Of a stretch of 64,000 bases of DNA, positions 21,940-32,879 are shown in pieces. Position 1 is the stretch's first letter. Every line of letters begins with the position of its first letter. Origin of the DNA: Flaveria trinervia (taxonomy: Eukaryota; Streptophyta; Magnoliopsida; Asterales; Asteraceae); NCBI GenBank assembly GCA_025506515.1, contig CM046454.1, forward strand, positions 64,877,345-64,941,344, written 5' to 3'. The position numbers were made by a program, and so were the translations under genes. The notes beneath the pieces are model-generated. The model had not been told where the DNA came from. It searched no databases and saw only the letters and a program-made list of their open reading frames with translations.

Positions 21940-22612
21940 AGTGCATTGGTTAATGCGGGTGAAGGTAACCCATGCATTTAACCAATACAAGTATCTTTTT
22001 ATTCCAAAGAGAAACTAATGCGGACAAAGATTTTACTCTACCGCATTAGTGTGTTAAGTAAATGTGGATTTTACTCTACCGCATTTGCTACTAGACAATT
22101 GCTGATGAACATCTCTCTTGCATTTGCTACAGTGCAATACTGACCAAGTGTTGTCAACCGCATTTGGTGTAGTCGCACAAATGCTAATTGACTTTGTCCT
22201 AATCGCATTTGCCACAGTGTACAAATACGGATAGGATGAAACAAGTAATAACACTACCGCATTTGCTACAGTGTGTTAATGCTGATGAACTAAATCACAT
22301 GTTATTCTTCTGCATTTACTACAGTACACAAATACGGATAGTCAATGTTTTCAAATTTCAACTTTTGCATTTGCAAAAGTACACAAATGCGGATAGTCAA
22401 TGATTATCGAAGTTTAACTTCCGCATTTGGAACAGTACACAAATGTGGATAGAATAAATCAAAAGTAACAAAACTTCCACATTTACAACAGTGACCAATG
22501 CGGATAGTCAAAGTCCAAAGTTTGTCTTCCGTATTTGATACAGTAAACAAATGCAGATGACCAAAAGTCAAAAATTTACCCTTCCGCATTTGATACAGTG
22601 GTGACCGAACTT
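21940..22612 (+). repeat. array of hairpin units in the Copia-5 spacer
   Basis: A unit of about 60-75 bases recurs some eight to nine times. Each contains TTCCGCATTTG, then a loop with ACAGT, then ACAAATGCGGATAG, so every unit can fold back on itself. Units differ by point changes. Short minus-strand frames here (22054-22589) are by-products. Confidence 0.85.
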
Positions 22613-23256
22613 GCTCTTTAACTTGTAAAATCTTTCAAAATGCATTATTTGACTATTTAAAGGAATTTAAACGGGTCACTTAATACTTTTCAAATTTGAG
22701 AGACTTTATAGTGAGACGAGCGCAAATAAACAGTACACCATCTTCGATCATGTTCATCATAACAACCAAAGATTTTTGTGTGATTCCACTCAACCTGTTC
22801 TTGTCATTGATTCTTAACCTACAATTGCATCGAAAAACAAGGTGAAATTTCCAAAAAATTTCGTCAAGACCCAAATTTCGGACTATTATACCTAAATCAA
22901 ACAATGAACCGAATGATAATGAAGAACACAAAAACTCAAGCTATAGATTTAATATAATACACCTTTTCAACTTCAATGAACATGCAAATCATCATGAAAA
23001 TCTTCATAGTCATGTTTGATGTAAAAACAGAGCATGATGAACAAATAAAATATGTAACAAATCAATGAAATAACATCTAATAAATGGTCCAATCATAGAA
23101 ACTTTGATTGTTGAAAAAAAACAAATTCACCATTTGATTTAACAACAATGACACAGTAATGTCAAAAGTTCATCTGTGACAATTTAATGTCAAACTGATA
23201 AATGACACTCATGAGTTTTCATTATAATTGACACACATGTCTCTTGTGCAGATTAC
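22613..23256 (+). other. Copia-5 spacer before the extra frame
   Basis: This is AT-rich, with no coding signal that I recognise. Confidence 0.5.
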
Positions 23257-26200
23257 ATGGCAAATCTTACATGGAGCAAGCTCCATAAAGTCAGTGGTTA
23301 TTTAAACCCTGATGTGCCAGAAGTTGAGGGACTAACAAATATCGTCAGATTCATCTCTACTACAAGGGTAGCTTATGCCACCACAATTAGACCCACTATC
23401 TATGAGAACCTCATAAGGTCTTTCTAGAACTCAGTTGAAGTAATTGAAGCAGATGGTGTTAGAACCTTGACTGGAAGAATTGACAATGAACACACTCTGA
23501 GCATCACTTAAGATTCAGTTAGAAGGTGCTTACATTTTGTTGATGAGCTAATGCACCTTTAGAGCTGGATGATGATGAAATAACCACATTCTTTACTGAG
23601 ATTGGATATGAAGGAGGATATGAAGCTAAATAAATTGTTAAAGGATTAGTTTATCTACCTTGGAGATTCCTAATTCACATGTTTCAACACTGCCTATCCA
23701 AGAGAAAGATAGGATGGAATGATATTCCAGTCACCATATCATTAGCAATCTGTGCTCTCTACACTAACAGGCCATTCAACATGTCTGCCTATGTCTTCAA
23801 TGGTCTGATTTCAAACATTAAAAAAGGGAGAAGATAGAAGTTCTTGATGTATCCAAGATTCATTCAGTGCCAGATCAATGAATCATTTCCTAATATTGCT
23901 AATGAGGGACCAATGCTTAATATTCCTCACTATGATGCAAGATCTTACAAATACATTAAGAAGAGGGATCCAAGAAACATTTACAGTGGGGCTCACTCAC
24001 CTCTTCTTCCATGGATGATTCAGTAGATAAATCAAGAAGTTGAAGCACAAGAACAAGCTGCTGCACAACCATCACCACCACCAACACCACAACCATCACC
24101 ACAACCAACACCACAACCATCACCACAACCAACACCACAACCATCACCACAACCAACACCACAATCATCACCACAACCAACACTACAACCATCACCACAA
24201 CCAACACCACAACCATCACCACAACCAACACCACAACCAACTCCACAAGCAACACCACCTCATCAATCTCCAATATCACCACCTCATCAATCTCCAATAT
24301 CACCACCTCATCAATATCCAATATTACCCTATCATCACTCACCAATATCACAAGACCAACCTTTGCTAACCCATGATTACACTGCTGGAGTTGGAGACTC
24401 AACTAGCACTTCTAAAGCATCCAAATCATCTTCAGATAAGGAGGATAACCATGCTCAAATGCTTGTAGTGAAAGCAACATTTAAGACTGTTCCCTCAGAG
24501 AGCTTTACTGAATCCAATGTAAACAAGCCTGATGAAAAAGATGAACTAAAATCTGAGCTCCTACAAAAGGTGGAAAGGATGGCAATGAATTTAAATAGGA
24601 GAGCTAGAATCATTGATGATAGGATTCTAGAGCTTGATGAAAAGGAGCAGGAGTTAAAAGAGCTTAAAGAAAAACATGAAGCTGAAAAAGAAGGAGAAAG
24701 AGAAAGAAATTGAAAACTTAAAAGCTACACTTAATCATTCAAGAGAAGAAGTGAGTGGCCATGTTGACACTCTTACCATTCAAACCATAGCAATGAAGAA
24801 TAAGAGAACATTATTGAAGAACAAGCTGAAATCATCTCTAATCTTGAAAATGAAATTCATAGCCAAAACAAAAGGATCTCTGAACTTGAGCTGATAATTG
24901 AGATTCAAAGAAGTGCGGTGGCCGATGAAAGAAAAGATAAACAAGAAAAGAGTGATAATGAAGAAAAAGAAAAGGTTGATAATGATGAGAACCAGTCTGT
25001 CTTTGACAATGAAGAACAAGAAAAAGATACAAGTCAAACAAAGCACGAGGAACAAAGTCTAGAGATTGTGATTTACTTTGGAAAAACAGATGCTGCTCAC
25101 ACTGAGAAAGCTGAATTTGAGGAACTTTTCAGTGCTTTAGACAGCTTTACATCTGAAGAATTTAGTGTAGATGATGATATTTGGGAATTTCTGAACAATC
25201 AAAAGACCACTTCTGAACCTATTGTATTCATCCCTCAATCTCCAGTTCTTTGGAGAAAGAGTTGAGCATGCAGATTGTCCCTGCTATGTCACTGACTGAA
25301 GAACATAAAGAAATTATAAAAGAAATGTGTGAAAAGTAAAAAGAAAAAGAAAAGTAAAAAGAATAAGAAAAGGAAAAAGAGAAGGAGGAAACAAAAGTGA
25401 ATGTTCAAGAATAAACCACACCTGAAAAACTGTTTGAAGTGATTGAAAAGGCTGAAACTTCAAGTCCATAACTTCAAACATACTCAAGAAAGAGAAAATA
25501 TCTAGCTGAAAAGGCTAAGGGTAAGAGACCAGTGGTTGAAGAAGAAAGTGTTAAGAAACAAAAAGATGATCCAAGAAGCCTGGCAGCAATAGCTGAATTT
25601 CTTGAAGAACATGAGCAGGCTGAAGCTCAACTAAAGAAACAAGTTGTTACCATTGATCTAGAAGAAGGAGAGATAGCTGGAGGATATGATGCTGAAGAGG
25701 ATGTTCATATGGATAGTCCTATGAAAACATAACAACCAGTGGAAGAACTGGTGTCAAAAGCCCAAACTGATGACTTAATGATAAAAACAATGTTTTTGAT
25801 CAATCAAGGATATGATCCAGATGAAGTCTTTGGGATGACCTATGAAGGAATAAAGGAAGAGGAAGAAAAAGTGAAAAAGCTGCTGGATCCAAGTGTTGAA
25901 ACTGAGTATGAGAAATCAGTAATTAGAAAGGATTCTGTACCAAAATTGCCTCCCATGAAGAAATCATTTACGACTGAAGGCTCCTCTTCCTAAACTGTCA
26001 TCTATGAATAAATCATTCCCAACTCCTGAACTACTATTTCCTGATTCTTATAGTATGTCAGATAAGGAAATGAAGGACTATCTTTCAAGCCAAGGGTTCA
26101 CAAGAAGGAAGATTGAGAACATGAAAACTAACTCATTAAGGGCTGCAACTCTTCAAATGACTAATGAGAAGAAAGAAAGACTCAAGAGGTTAGAAAAAGA

Positions 26201-27351
26201 AATATCAAGCAAAAAGCAAAGATATAGAATATTTGCTGAAGACATGATGCTGAATCAAAAAGATCATGATCTATTGGCTCCTGTTCTACACAAGTACCCT
26301 GAATGGTTTGCAGAACCCTCTTAGTTGAAATTACAAGATGGATTAACAATTGTAGAGTTAATTAGAGGGGTGTCTACAACCAAAGGCAAAGTTGATCAAA
26401 AAATAATTGCCTGGAAGTATGATAGCATATGGAACATGTTCATGGTAAAAAGAATCTTAGCGCTGGTGCAATTCTTTACTGAGTACTCTGCTCTAGTAAA
26501 TGCCTTGGAGATACATGATTTAAAAGAACTAGCTCAACTGGAATTGATAAATCATTCAACTATGTTTAGAGGATATGAATTTGAAAACATTCTCAAAATG
26601 TTCAAAAGGACAGATAATTTCATTTCATTAAAGACTGTTTGCATAAGGGAAGATAAATCTTTTGTTAATCCTCTTGAGAAAAAGAAGAACATACAAGCTG
26701 AAGAAGTTGTGTTCCCTGAGTTGAAGGTGAAACCAATAGAAGCTTTGAAAAGCAAAATGGTGTCTGGTACTCATTCCTCCACACCCATCTCAAATGTGTA
26801 CTATGATGAGAAAACTTATGAGATGGTGATTGAAAGGAAATGGGGAGGAAAGGAGGGAGCTGAAATAAGATTATTTAATGGATATGAAGTAAGACTACTT
26901 GATGAATCATACATCCACTACATATATTCCAGAGACTTCAGGGACATCAATAACAAGCTAGGTGAACAAGACATGCACTTCTTTCTAAAGTGCATCAAGT
27001 TGCTAAAACTGGCATGTGATCGGATAAGTGCTAAAAGAGACAAAATAAAGAAGAAGAAAACACCATTGCAACTTGGAAATATTGTCAAACTTGAGGTGGA
27101 TGTGGGGGGAGCTTACTGATTCATAGAGATGGTCTTTCTACAATCTCCATTTGGGAGCCTATATCACTAAAAAGTTACCAATGGAAGCCATCTACAACAT
27201 GAGCAAAATGAAGATCCATGTGCTAAGCAGAGATAGGATGTTAGAAGTGAACATGATCAAGGCTATCCTGGATCCAACTAAGGCTGCATTCATATTACCT
27301 CCAGAAGACCAAGCAGAATCCTCACAACATCAATCACCTCCCAAACATTGA
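23257..27351 (+). pseudogene. Copia-5 extra long frame after the missing pol (env position, function unknown)
   Basis: ATG at 23257 opens MANLTWSKLHKVSGYLNPDV. The N-terminal block has VAYATTIRPTIYENLIRSF and KFLMYPRFIQ. Next comes a proline-glutamine repeat (24066-24250), then charged coiled-coil segments (ELDEKEQELKELKEKHEAEK). The C-terminal part (26325-27119) is globular, with VYYDEKTYEMVIERKWGG and a stretch with LLDESYIHYIYS. Several stops and frameshifts split it (for example TAG at 24024 and stops at 24711, 25263, 25992 and 26322). Copia-6 has a related frame after its RNase H. Such frames are often called env-like in SIRE-type elements, but I see no signal peptide or membrane segment. 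Confidence 0.7.
24066..24250 (+). repeat. coding minisatellite: proline-glutamine-serine/threonine repeats
   Basis: CCATCACCACAACCAACACCACAA-type units, each 24 bases, encode repeated PQPSPQPT. The repeat is in the main frame. Frames across it on the other strand (VVVLVVVMV) are spurious. Confidence 0.9.
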
Positions 27352-27376
27352 AGAAAACTAGGATGAATAATCCTCA

Positions 27377-27387
27377 GGGGGAGTATT
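27377..27387 (+). promoter_or_regulatory. Copia-5 polypurine tract
   Basis: AGGGGGAGTAT directly precedes the LTR start TGTTGCACCC. It is the same tract as in Copia-2. Confidence 0.9.
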
Positions 27388-27923
27388 GTTGCACCCTGAA
27401 AGGATCATACATGCCAACTCAATGGGTGATTTGATGTTTGCTCTGCTGGAATACCTTTAAGTCCAAGAAGAAATGCGGATAAAAACTATGCTAAGAAAAA
27501 GAACAAGTTTTGTCTTCCGTATTTGTCAATGCGGAAGACATAATGCAAATACGGACAAGTATTTGCTCTTCCGCATTGATAAATGCGGAAGACTAAAAGT
27601 TAATCCAGACAAGACTTTGCTCATCCGCATTAGACAAATATGGATGACCGAACAAATGCGCATATGGATTTGTTCATCCGCATTAACCAATGCGGATGGC
27701 CAATATACTAATGTAGATGATCAAATGAAGAAATGCTGTTCAAGTTAACTCATCCGTATTTGTCAATGCTGATGAACATGCAAAGATGCAGATGAAGACT
27801 TAGACTAGTTCTGATGTAATAGTTCAGGGGTAGTTTAGTCATTTTGTAAAAGGTATCTTGTCTACCTATAAATAGAATAGATTACCTCGTACTTGAGGTG
27901 ATGGCAGATATACATAGAGAATT
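27388..27923 (+). repeat. Copia-5 3' LTR, first part
   Basis: It matches 19119-19651 and breaks off at AGAGAATT, where Copia-6 is inserted. It carries the hairpin-word tract and TATAAATAG at 27867-27875. Confidence 0.92.
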
Positions 27924-28116
27924 TGAAGGGATCGAGATCTAGTTTGATCAATTAGATTAGGATTTGTAGCAGAATAGCACACGAATTAGACGAAATTCTA
28001 GCAAGAATAATATGAATATTCAATCAAACAGTAACAGTTATAGAGACAAAGTTTTCTACAAAAAATGTTTTCATTCATGCACAAGCTTCTCGTAGAGGGA
28101 AATTAGGTCAACATTC

Positions 28117-28149
28117 CTTTTATAAGGAATGTGACATCAGCTGACGTCA
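28117..28149 (-). promoter_or_regulatory. Copia-6 3' LTR promoter: TATA box and bZIP-type palindrome
   Basis: On the minus strand TATAAAAG lies at 28117-28124. About 20 bases upstream are TGATGTCA-like and perfect TGACGTCA (28142-28149) sites. TGACGTCA is a known ACGT-core target of plant bZIP factors; its use here is inferred. Confidence 0.6.
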
Positions 28150-28412
28150 CATGATAGTGACATCTAACTGATTTATACAAACAACTAAAATTAAACTAAA
28201 CTACTGAAGATGTCCACAACAACTGAGGACACCTTCATTAGAAGCTAAGTATACACTAACATTATAACTACTAAAGTTATAACCTCTCAAGTATAAGAAC
28301 TTCAGATGTTTTACATAATATAAAACTACTGATTACAAACTACTAAAATATATACGATCATAACTACTGAAGAGAACTACTTCAGCTGTTGTGACAACCT
28401 CTGAGAACTTGA

Positions 28413-28640
28413 TCTTCAGACTTTGTTTTTAGCAGTTGTCTTCAGACTTTATCTTCAGCAGTTGTCTTCAGACATTGTCTTCAGACTTTGTCTTCAGACT
28501 TGTCTTCAGACTTTGTCTTCAGACTTTGTCTTCAGACTTTGTCTTCAGACTTTGTCTTCAGACTTTGTCTTTAGCAGTTGTCTTCAGACTTTTCTTCAGA
28601 CTTTGTCTTCAGCAGTTGTCTTCAGACTTTGTCTTCAACA
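28413..28640 (-). repeat. 13-bp tandem array, short version (3' LTR)
   Basis: Units CTTCAGACTTTGT and CTTCAGCAGTTGT (plus-strand spelling) repeat about 17 times. The unit length is not a multiple of three, which is why all three frames stay open. Confidence 0.95.
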
Positions 28641-28723
28641 GATGTAGATCACTTCAGTTGTTTTGATGTCTGTGGGACTTAAAGGTTTTTCTGATCTAAC
28701 TCGTTGGTTCTATTGGTCCAACA

Positions 28724-28736
28724 AATTCCCTCTGAA
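28724..28736 (-). promoter_or_regulatory. Copia-6 polypurine tract
   Basis: The minus strand reads TTCAGAGGGAATT directly before the LTR start TGTTGGACC. Confidence 0.8.
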
Positions 28737-28927
28737 CCAATGCAACCAAAACCTTTAAAATTATTGAGGTCCCACTTATTGGCAGAAACAAAATTTGGAT
28801 CAGCTTAGAATTCTTCAATTATAAGCTCAGGCCAGGGAAGAGATTTCATAAGGTTTGATTGGCAAAGGATGAATGGGAACTCTGTCTTGGGGAATTGGGC
28901 ACAGAGCTGTTACCCTATCCATGAAAC

Positions 28928-31900
28928 CTACTTCCCAATAATGAGTCTGTAAGACTCTCTAACATAGGCCTCAAGGAAGACAACTTGTTCTTCCATTGTG
29001 AGTTCTTCAGCTCCACTTTCAAAGAAGAACTCAGGCCCATAGTACTCAGATAAGTACTTAATATGCTTTCCATTTTTCAGTTTCATAGTTGTTATCTCTC
29101 TGTATGCAAACTCATCAGGATGAGTGCCTTCAAGCAATAACTGGAGCTCATTTCTTCTTATTTCTTCAAGCTTCTTGTAGATTAACCCCTTCTTTACCAT
29201 TTTAAATTCTAGTAAAGTTTGTGGAGTCATTTTAGACTTGTAAGCTCTCTTGAAGTCATCAAGAATTTCCCAGGGTGACACTACAATGGCCACCATTATC
29301 ACAGCATGTACAATCTTCTTTACTTGGCCCTTGTATCTGCTTGGAATCTTCATTTTGTGAATTCTGTCACTTACTCTGGGGTCAGGCCAAATTCTCACTC
29401 TCTCTTTCTGATATTGGAATGTAAATCTGAGAGCATACAACCTCTGAGCATGTTTCTTCATAGCTTGTATGGATGAAGACTTGGGAAACTCTTTATCAAT
29501 CATCCTTAACAATGCTCATCATGTTGTTTGTGCTGTTCTTCTTCTTCAAGTTTGACTTTTACCATTTGCCTTTGAAAGTCAGGTGTGATTGTTGTTGGTT
29601 GACTCCTAGGCTCAGGCATTTTTATTTTGAGAACATCAGAGAGTGGCAGACTATCCTCCTCCTCATCATCATCTTCTTCTTCTTCCATCCTCAACACCCT
29701 TCTCTTCCTCTTAGGTGCATCATTGGTAATGGGTTCAGTAGGTTTCTTAGGTAAAGGAATTGGTTTTGGGGGTTGTGAAGGTGGTTGTTTTGGTTTGGGT
29801 GATAGTGCAGGTTGCTCTAGCATCTTGGATTGAGTGAAGCTTTGGATAGTTTTGCCATATCAGTCCTTTTCCCAGCACCAGCTTCATCAAGAGCTTCTAT
29901 GATCAATCCTTTGTTAAATACTTCAGAAGAACAGATTCTGGTGGTTATCTCCAAAATACTGTCTCTGGACCATGACTTTACTTCAATGATCGACCTTCCC
30001 AGATGTTTTGATATAAATCTTGCCATAGTTTCCAGCCTTTCTCTTTCTTTCTCACTCCAACTTGCCCATCTTTGTTCAATTTCTTGAATCTCTAACCTTC
30101 TGATCTCAGAGTCAAGTTTGGCAGTGTCAAATCCTTGTCTGAAGAGTTGATCAATAATCTTATCCATAGATCTGCTATGTTGCTCATCAGCTTCTTTGAT
30201 CAATTCTTCCAACTTTTTCTCACCTTTAGTCTTTTCAGAGGATTTCTTCTTTTGTAGGTGATCATTCCTTTTCTTTCTGCTCTTTTTCTGCTTCCTCTTG
30301 AGCTCTTTTTCTTTTGTCTACTTTCACTGACTTAGACTCCCCCTTTTTGGTTGCATTGGGATCAGGGGTGTGAATGTCAGAAAGTTTCTTTGAAACCGTA
30401 GCATCAACTAAAGATTGAAGAGTTGAGGAAAGCCTCTCTTCAATGGCTTGATGTACAATGTTTGTGATTATGGAAGTGATAAGAGGTAAGGATGTTTGAA
30501 AGGCAGCAACCATTTGCTCAGAGGGGTTTTGTCCCTGAGAAATGGCACCTGAAGTAGAGGCTGGTGGCAAGTTTGTTGAGAGTGGCTCAGTATTTGGGAT
30601 AGTTTCAGGAGAAACTGCCATCTGTGGGTGAATGTGGGCAGATGGACTTGATTCTTGTGACATTTTGGCAAGCAGTTCTTGTAGTCTGCATACCTCAGTC
30701 TCAAGAATAGTATTGTGGGCTAGAACATCAAAGAAAAAGCCCAGTTCATCATCAGTCTGTGCTGAATCAGCTGACCTCCTGATGAAATCAGGATGAACAT
30801 GTGCTGAGTGTAGATCAGTATTCACATGTGCCCCTATTTCTCGGAACTGGGGACTTCCTGCCTCAGGATAATGTCCTTCATTGGCAGTTGCCTCTGGTGA
30901 GGACTTAGAAATGATACCAGCTTCATCCTGATCATGTGCTGAACAAGGAGAAGAGGCAGCCTCACCAGATGTTCTAATCTCCTCCTCTACACTGGGAGAT
31001 TGAACTCTGTAATCCCTGTGCTGTGGGTTATCAGCTACATTATAATCCTCTCCCTCAATGGTTGAGGTTTTCCCAGTAGTAATAGGTTTTTGGGGAGGGG
31101 TAGAGGAATGTAGTTGAGTCAACACTTGTGCAATAACCACAGTTGGGCTTGTAGGGGTGGCTTCAGTGGGAGATAGGTGTGAAAAGGATTGCACCTGGGG
31201 AGAATGGTGCTCTTCAATGGCAATCCTCTCAAGTGAGAGAGATTCCAGTAATGTGGTTTCCCCATTTTTGGTTGCATCAGGATCCTGTTGAGAGGATACC
31301 TGAGCGGTTTCAGCTGGTAGAGTCCTGGAAACTACATGGGGATTACTACCCATAGTTTCATCCTGCATTTGTGTTGCAGGGGCATCAGCAGGGGACTCAA
31401 CTCCCTTAGTAGCCTTTTTGGGTTGTTTGGAGAGAGGTTTGGAGGGGACTTTGGATCTGGAGGATGAGGCTGTGGGTACCTTCTGCTTGGGTTTTAGTAG
31501 TTTGGCAGTCTCTTTGAGGTGTGGGTCAGAGTTGTGCCTGGAGTATACCTCTAGGAAAACTACCACAGCAGGGAGTCCAAGGCCAACAGGGCCATCAGAT
31601 TGTAACTGATTCATGATTATGGCCATAAGAAACCTTGGATATAATAGCCATCTGTTAGCTACAGGTTTCATTGCCAGATATTTTAATTCTAAAAATATAA
31701 TTTCAGAAACATTTAAGCTTTGGTGTTCGAGAATAGAATACAATATCTGCTGCCACCTGGATGACATTTGATCCCATGAAGAGGTTTTGGGGGCAAGACA
31801 AACATTGACTATGTGAAAGATTAGGCGTTCAGCATCATGAAAGTGCTTCTTCAGAATGGTAGTAGCTCTTACGTTGCCCTCATAGCCATGATTAATGAAT

Positions 31901-32230
31901 AAGAGATCAATGGTGCCCTTCGGGTATTTGGTGATAAAGGTAGCATCATTCAGATCAAGGTTTGGCGAATGATAGCAGGAGTGACAATCACCTTCTTCTT
32001 GTTTACAAATGTCTGGAGAGTGATCGCAACATCATTCTCACCAGTATGGATGGTGACATTTGTCCAGAATTGACGAAGAGAGTCGGATAGATGGTAAGAT
32101 TCAGAAGAAAAGCAGTTCGATACTGGGAATCAGCCATCAGATCAATAGGATCATCAAACTTAGTCCAAAAGGTTGATTTTGTGAAGTAAGCAACACAGTT
32201 GTGTCGAGGTTTGATTTGCATGGTCGCCAT
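28928..32230 (-). pseudogene. Copia-6 extra frame after RNase H (function unknown), with breaks
   Basis: The frame opens at 32230 with MATMQIKPRHNCVAYFTKST and has QYRTAFLLNLTIYPTLF, then changes frame. The largest piece (30262-31767, 501 codons) starts in NRWLLYPRFLMAIIMNQL, resembling KFLMYPRFIQ of Copia-5. It continues as a long serine-proline-rich acidic region with the internal repeat DPDATKNGE / DPNATKKGE. Further pieces give a charged coiled coil (29817-30212), a basic-acidic linker (29506-29823) and a globular C-terminus (28928-29512) with YLSEYYGPEFFFESGAEELT. Total length is about 1,100 residues. Position and order match the Copia-5 frame. No membrane segment is evident. Confidence 0.7.
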
Positions 32231-32261
32231 TAATGGGAGATGAACGTTCAGAAATCGATAT

Positions 32262-32845
32262 ATGAAAAGTTTGAATTAAGGGTTGGGTATTTATAGGTTA
32301 TGAAACGGCTGAAAGAAAACAGCTGAAAGTTTTGGTTTTAGTCATCAGTTGTTAGAAAACGACTGAAGACATGGTTTTAACTTTCAGGTGTTGTAAACAA
32401 CTAAAGACTTGGTGTTTGTCATTAGTAGTTGAAAAAACTACTGAAGACATGGTTTGGCTTTAGTTGTTTTGAAATGAAACAATAGTTGTTAGAACCAATT
32501 GAAGAATAAACTTACTCATCAGTTGTTGTCGTCAATTCACATATCTCAGTTGTTTCATTTGACCTTAACACTTACTCAGCAGATTCTGATTTTCAGATGT
32601 TTCATTGGTCATCAGTACTTATCTCTTAGAATAGTTGTCAGTAGTGGTAACCACTTAAGTACTTTGCAATAGATAAAGTACTTCAGCACTTTAAGGAATT
32701 TAGTCTTCAGTAGTTATGAAAAACTGCTAAAAATAAAATAGCTTCAGTACCTATTTGTGACAGCTGTATACTAATGCTCATCAGTACTTGGGAGCTGAGA
32801 TCATCAGTAGTTGTCAATTTATTCAAGCTGTAGCATACCAGGCCT
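32262..32845 (-). repeat. Copia-6 spacer with CTTCAG / CAGTAGTTG words in both orientations
   Basis: Between RNase H and the extra frame, words such as ACTACTGAAGAC, TCAGTAGTTG and CAGTTGTT recur on both strands. The same words occur in the Copia-6 LTR. There is no coding sequence here. Confidence 0.65.
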
Positions 32846-32879
32846 TAGCACAAGATTTTGAAAAGTTGCACTGTCCAAA

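Larger units (their letters stand above)
27924..28723 (-). repeat. Copia-6 3' LTR (800 bp)
   Basis: It matches 39288-40284 except for substitutions, a roughly 19-base stretch near 28275, and a shorter 13-bp repeat array. Confidence 0.92.

Noticed and set aside
21940..22612. Regular repeats that could suggest a CRISPR array
   Set aside because: The DNA is plant and transposon-derived; the units are imperfect hairpins without unique spacers of constant length, and there are no cas genes.
23956..24402. 148-codon minus-strand frame of valine repeats
   Set aside because: It is the shadow of the proline-glutamine repeat, which is in frame on the plus strand with the extra frame of Copia-5.
23257..27351. 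Calling the extra frame an envelope gene
   Set aside because: I see no signal peptide, membrane anchor or cleavage site. The position alone does not justify it.
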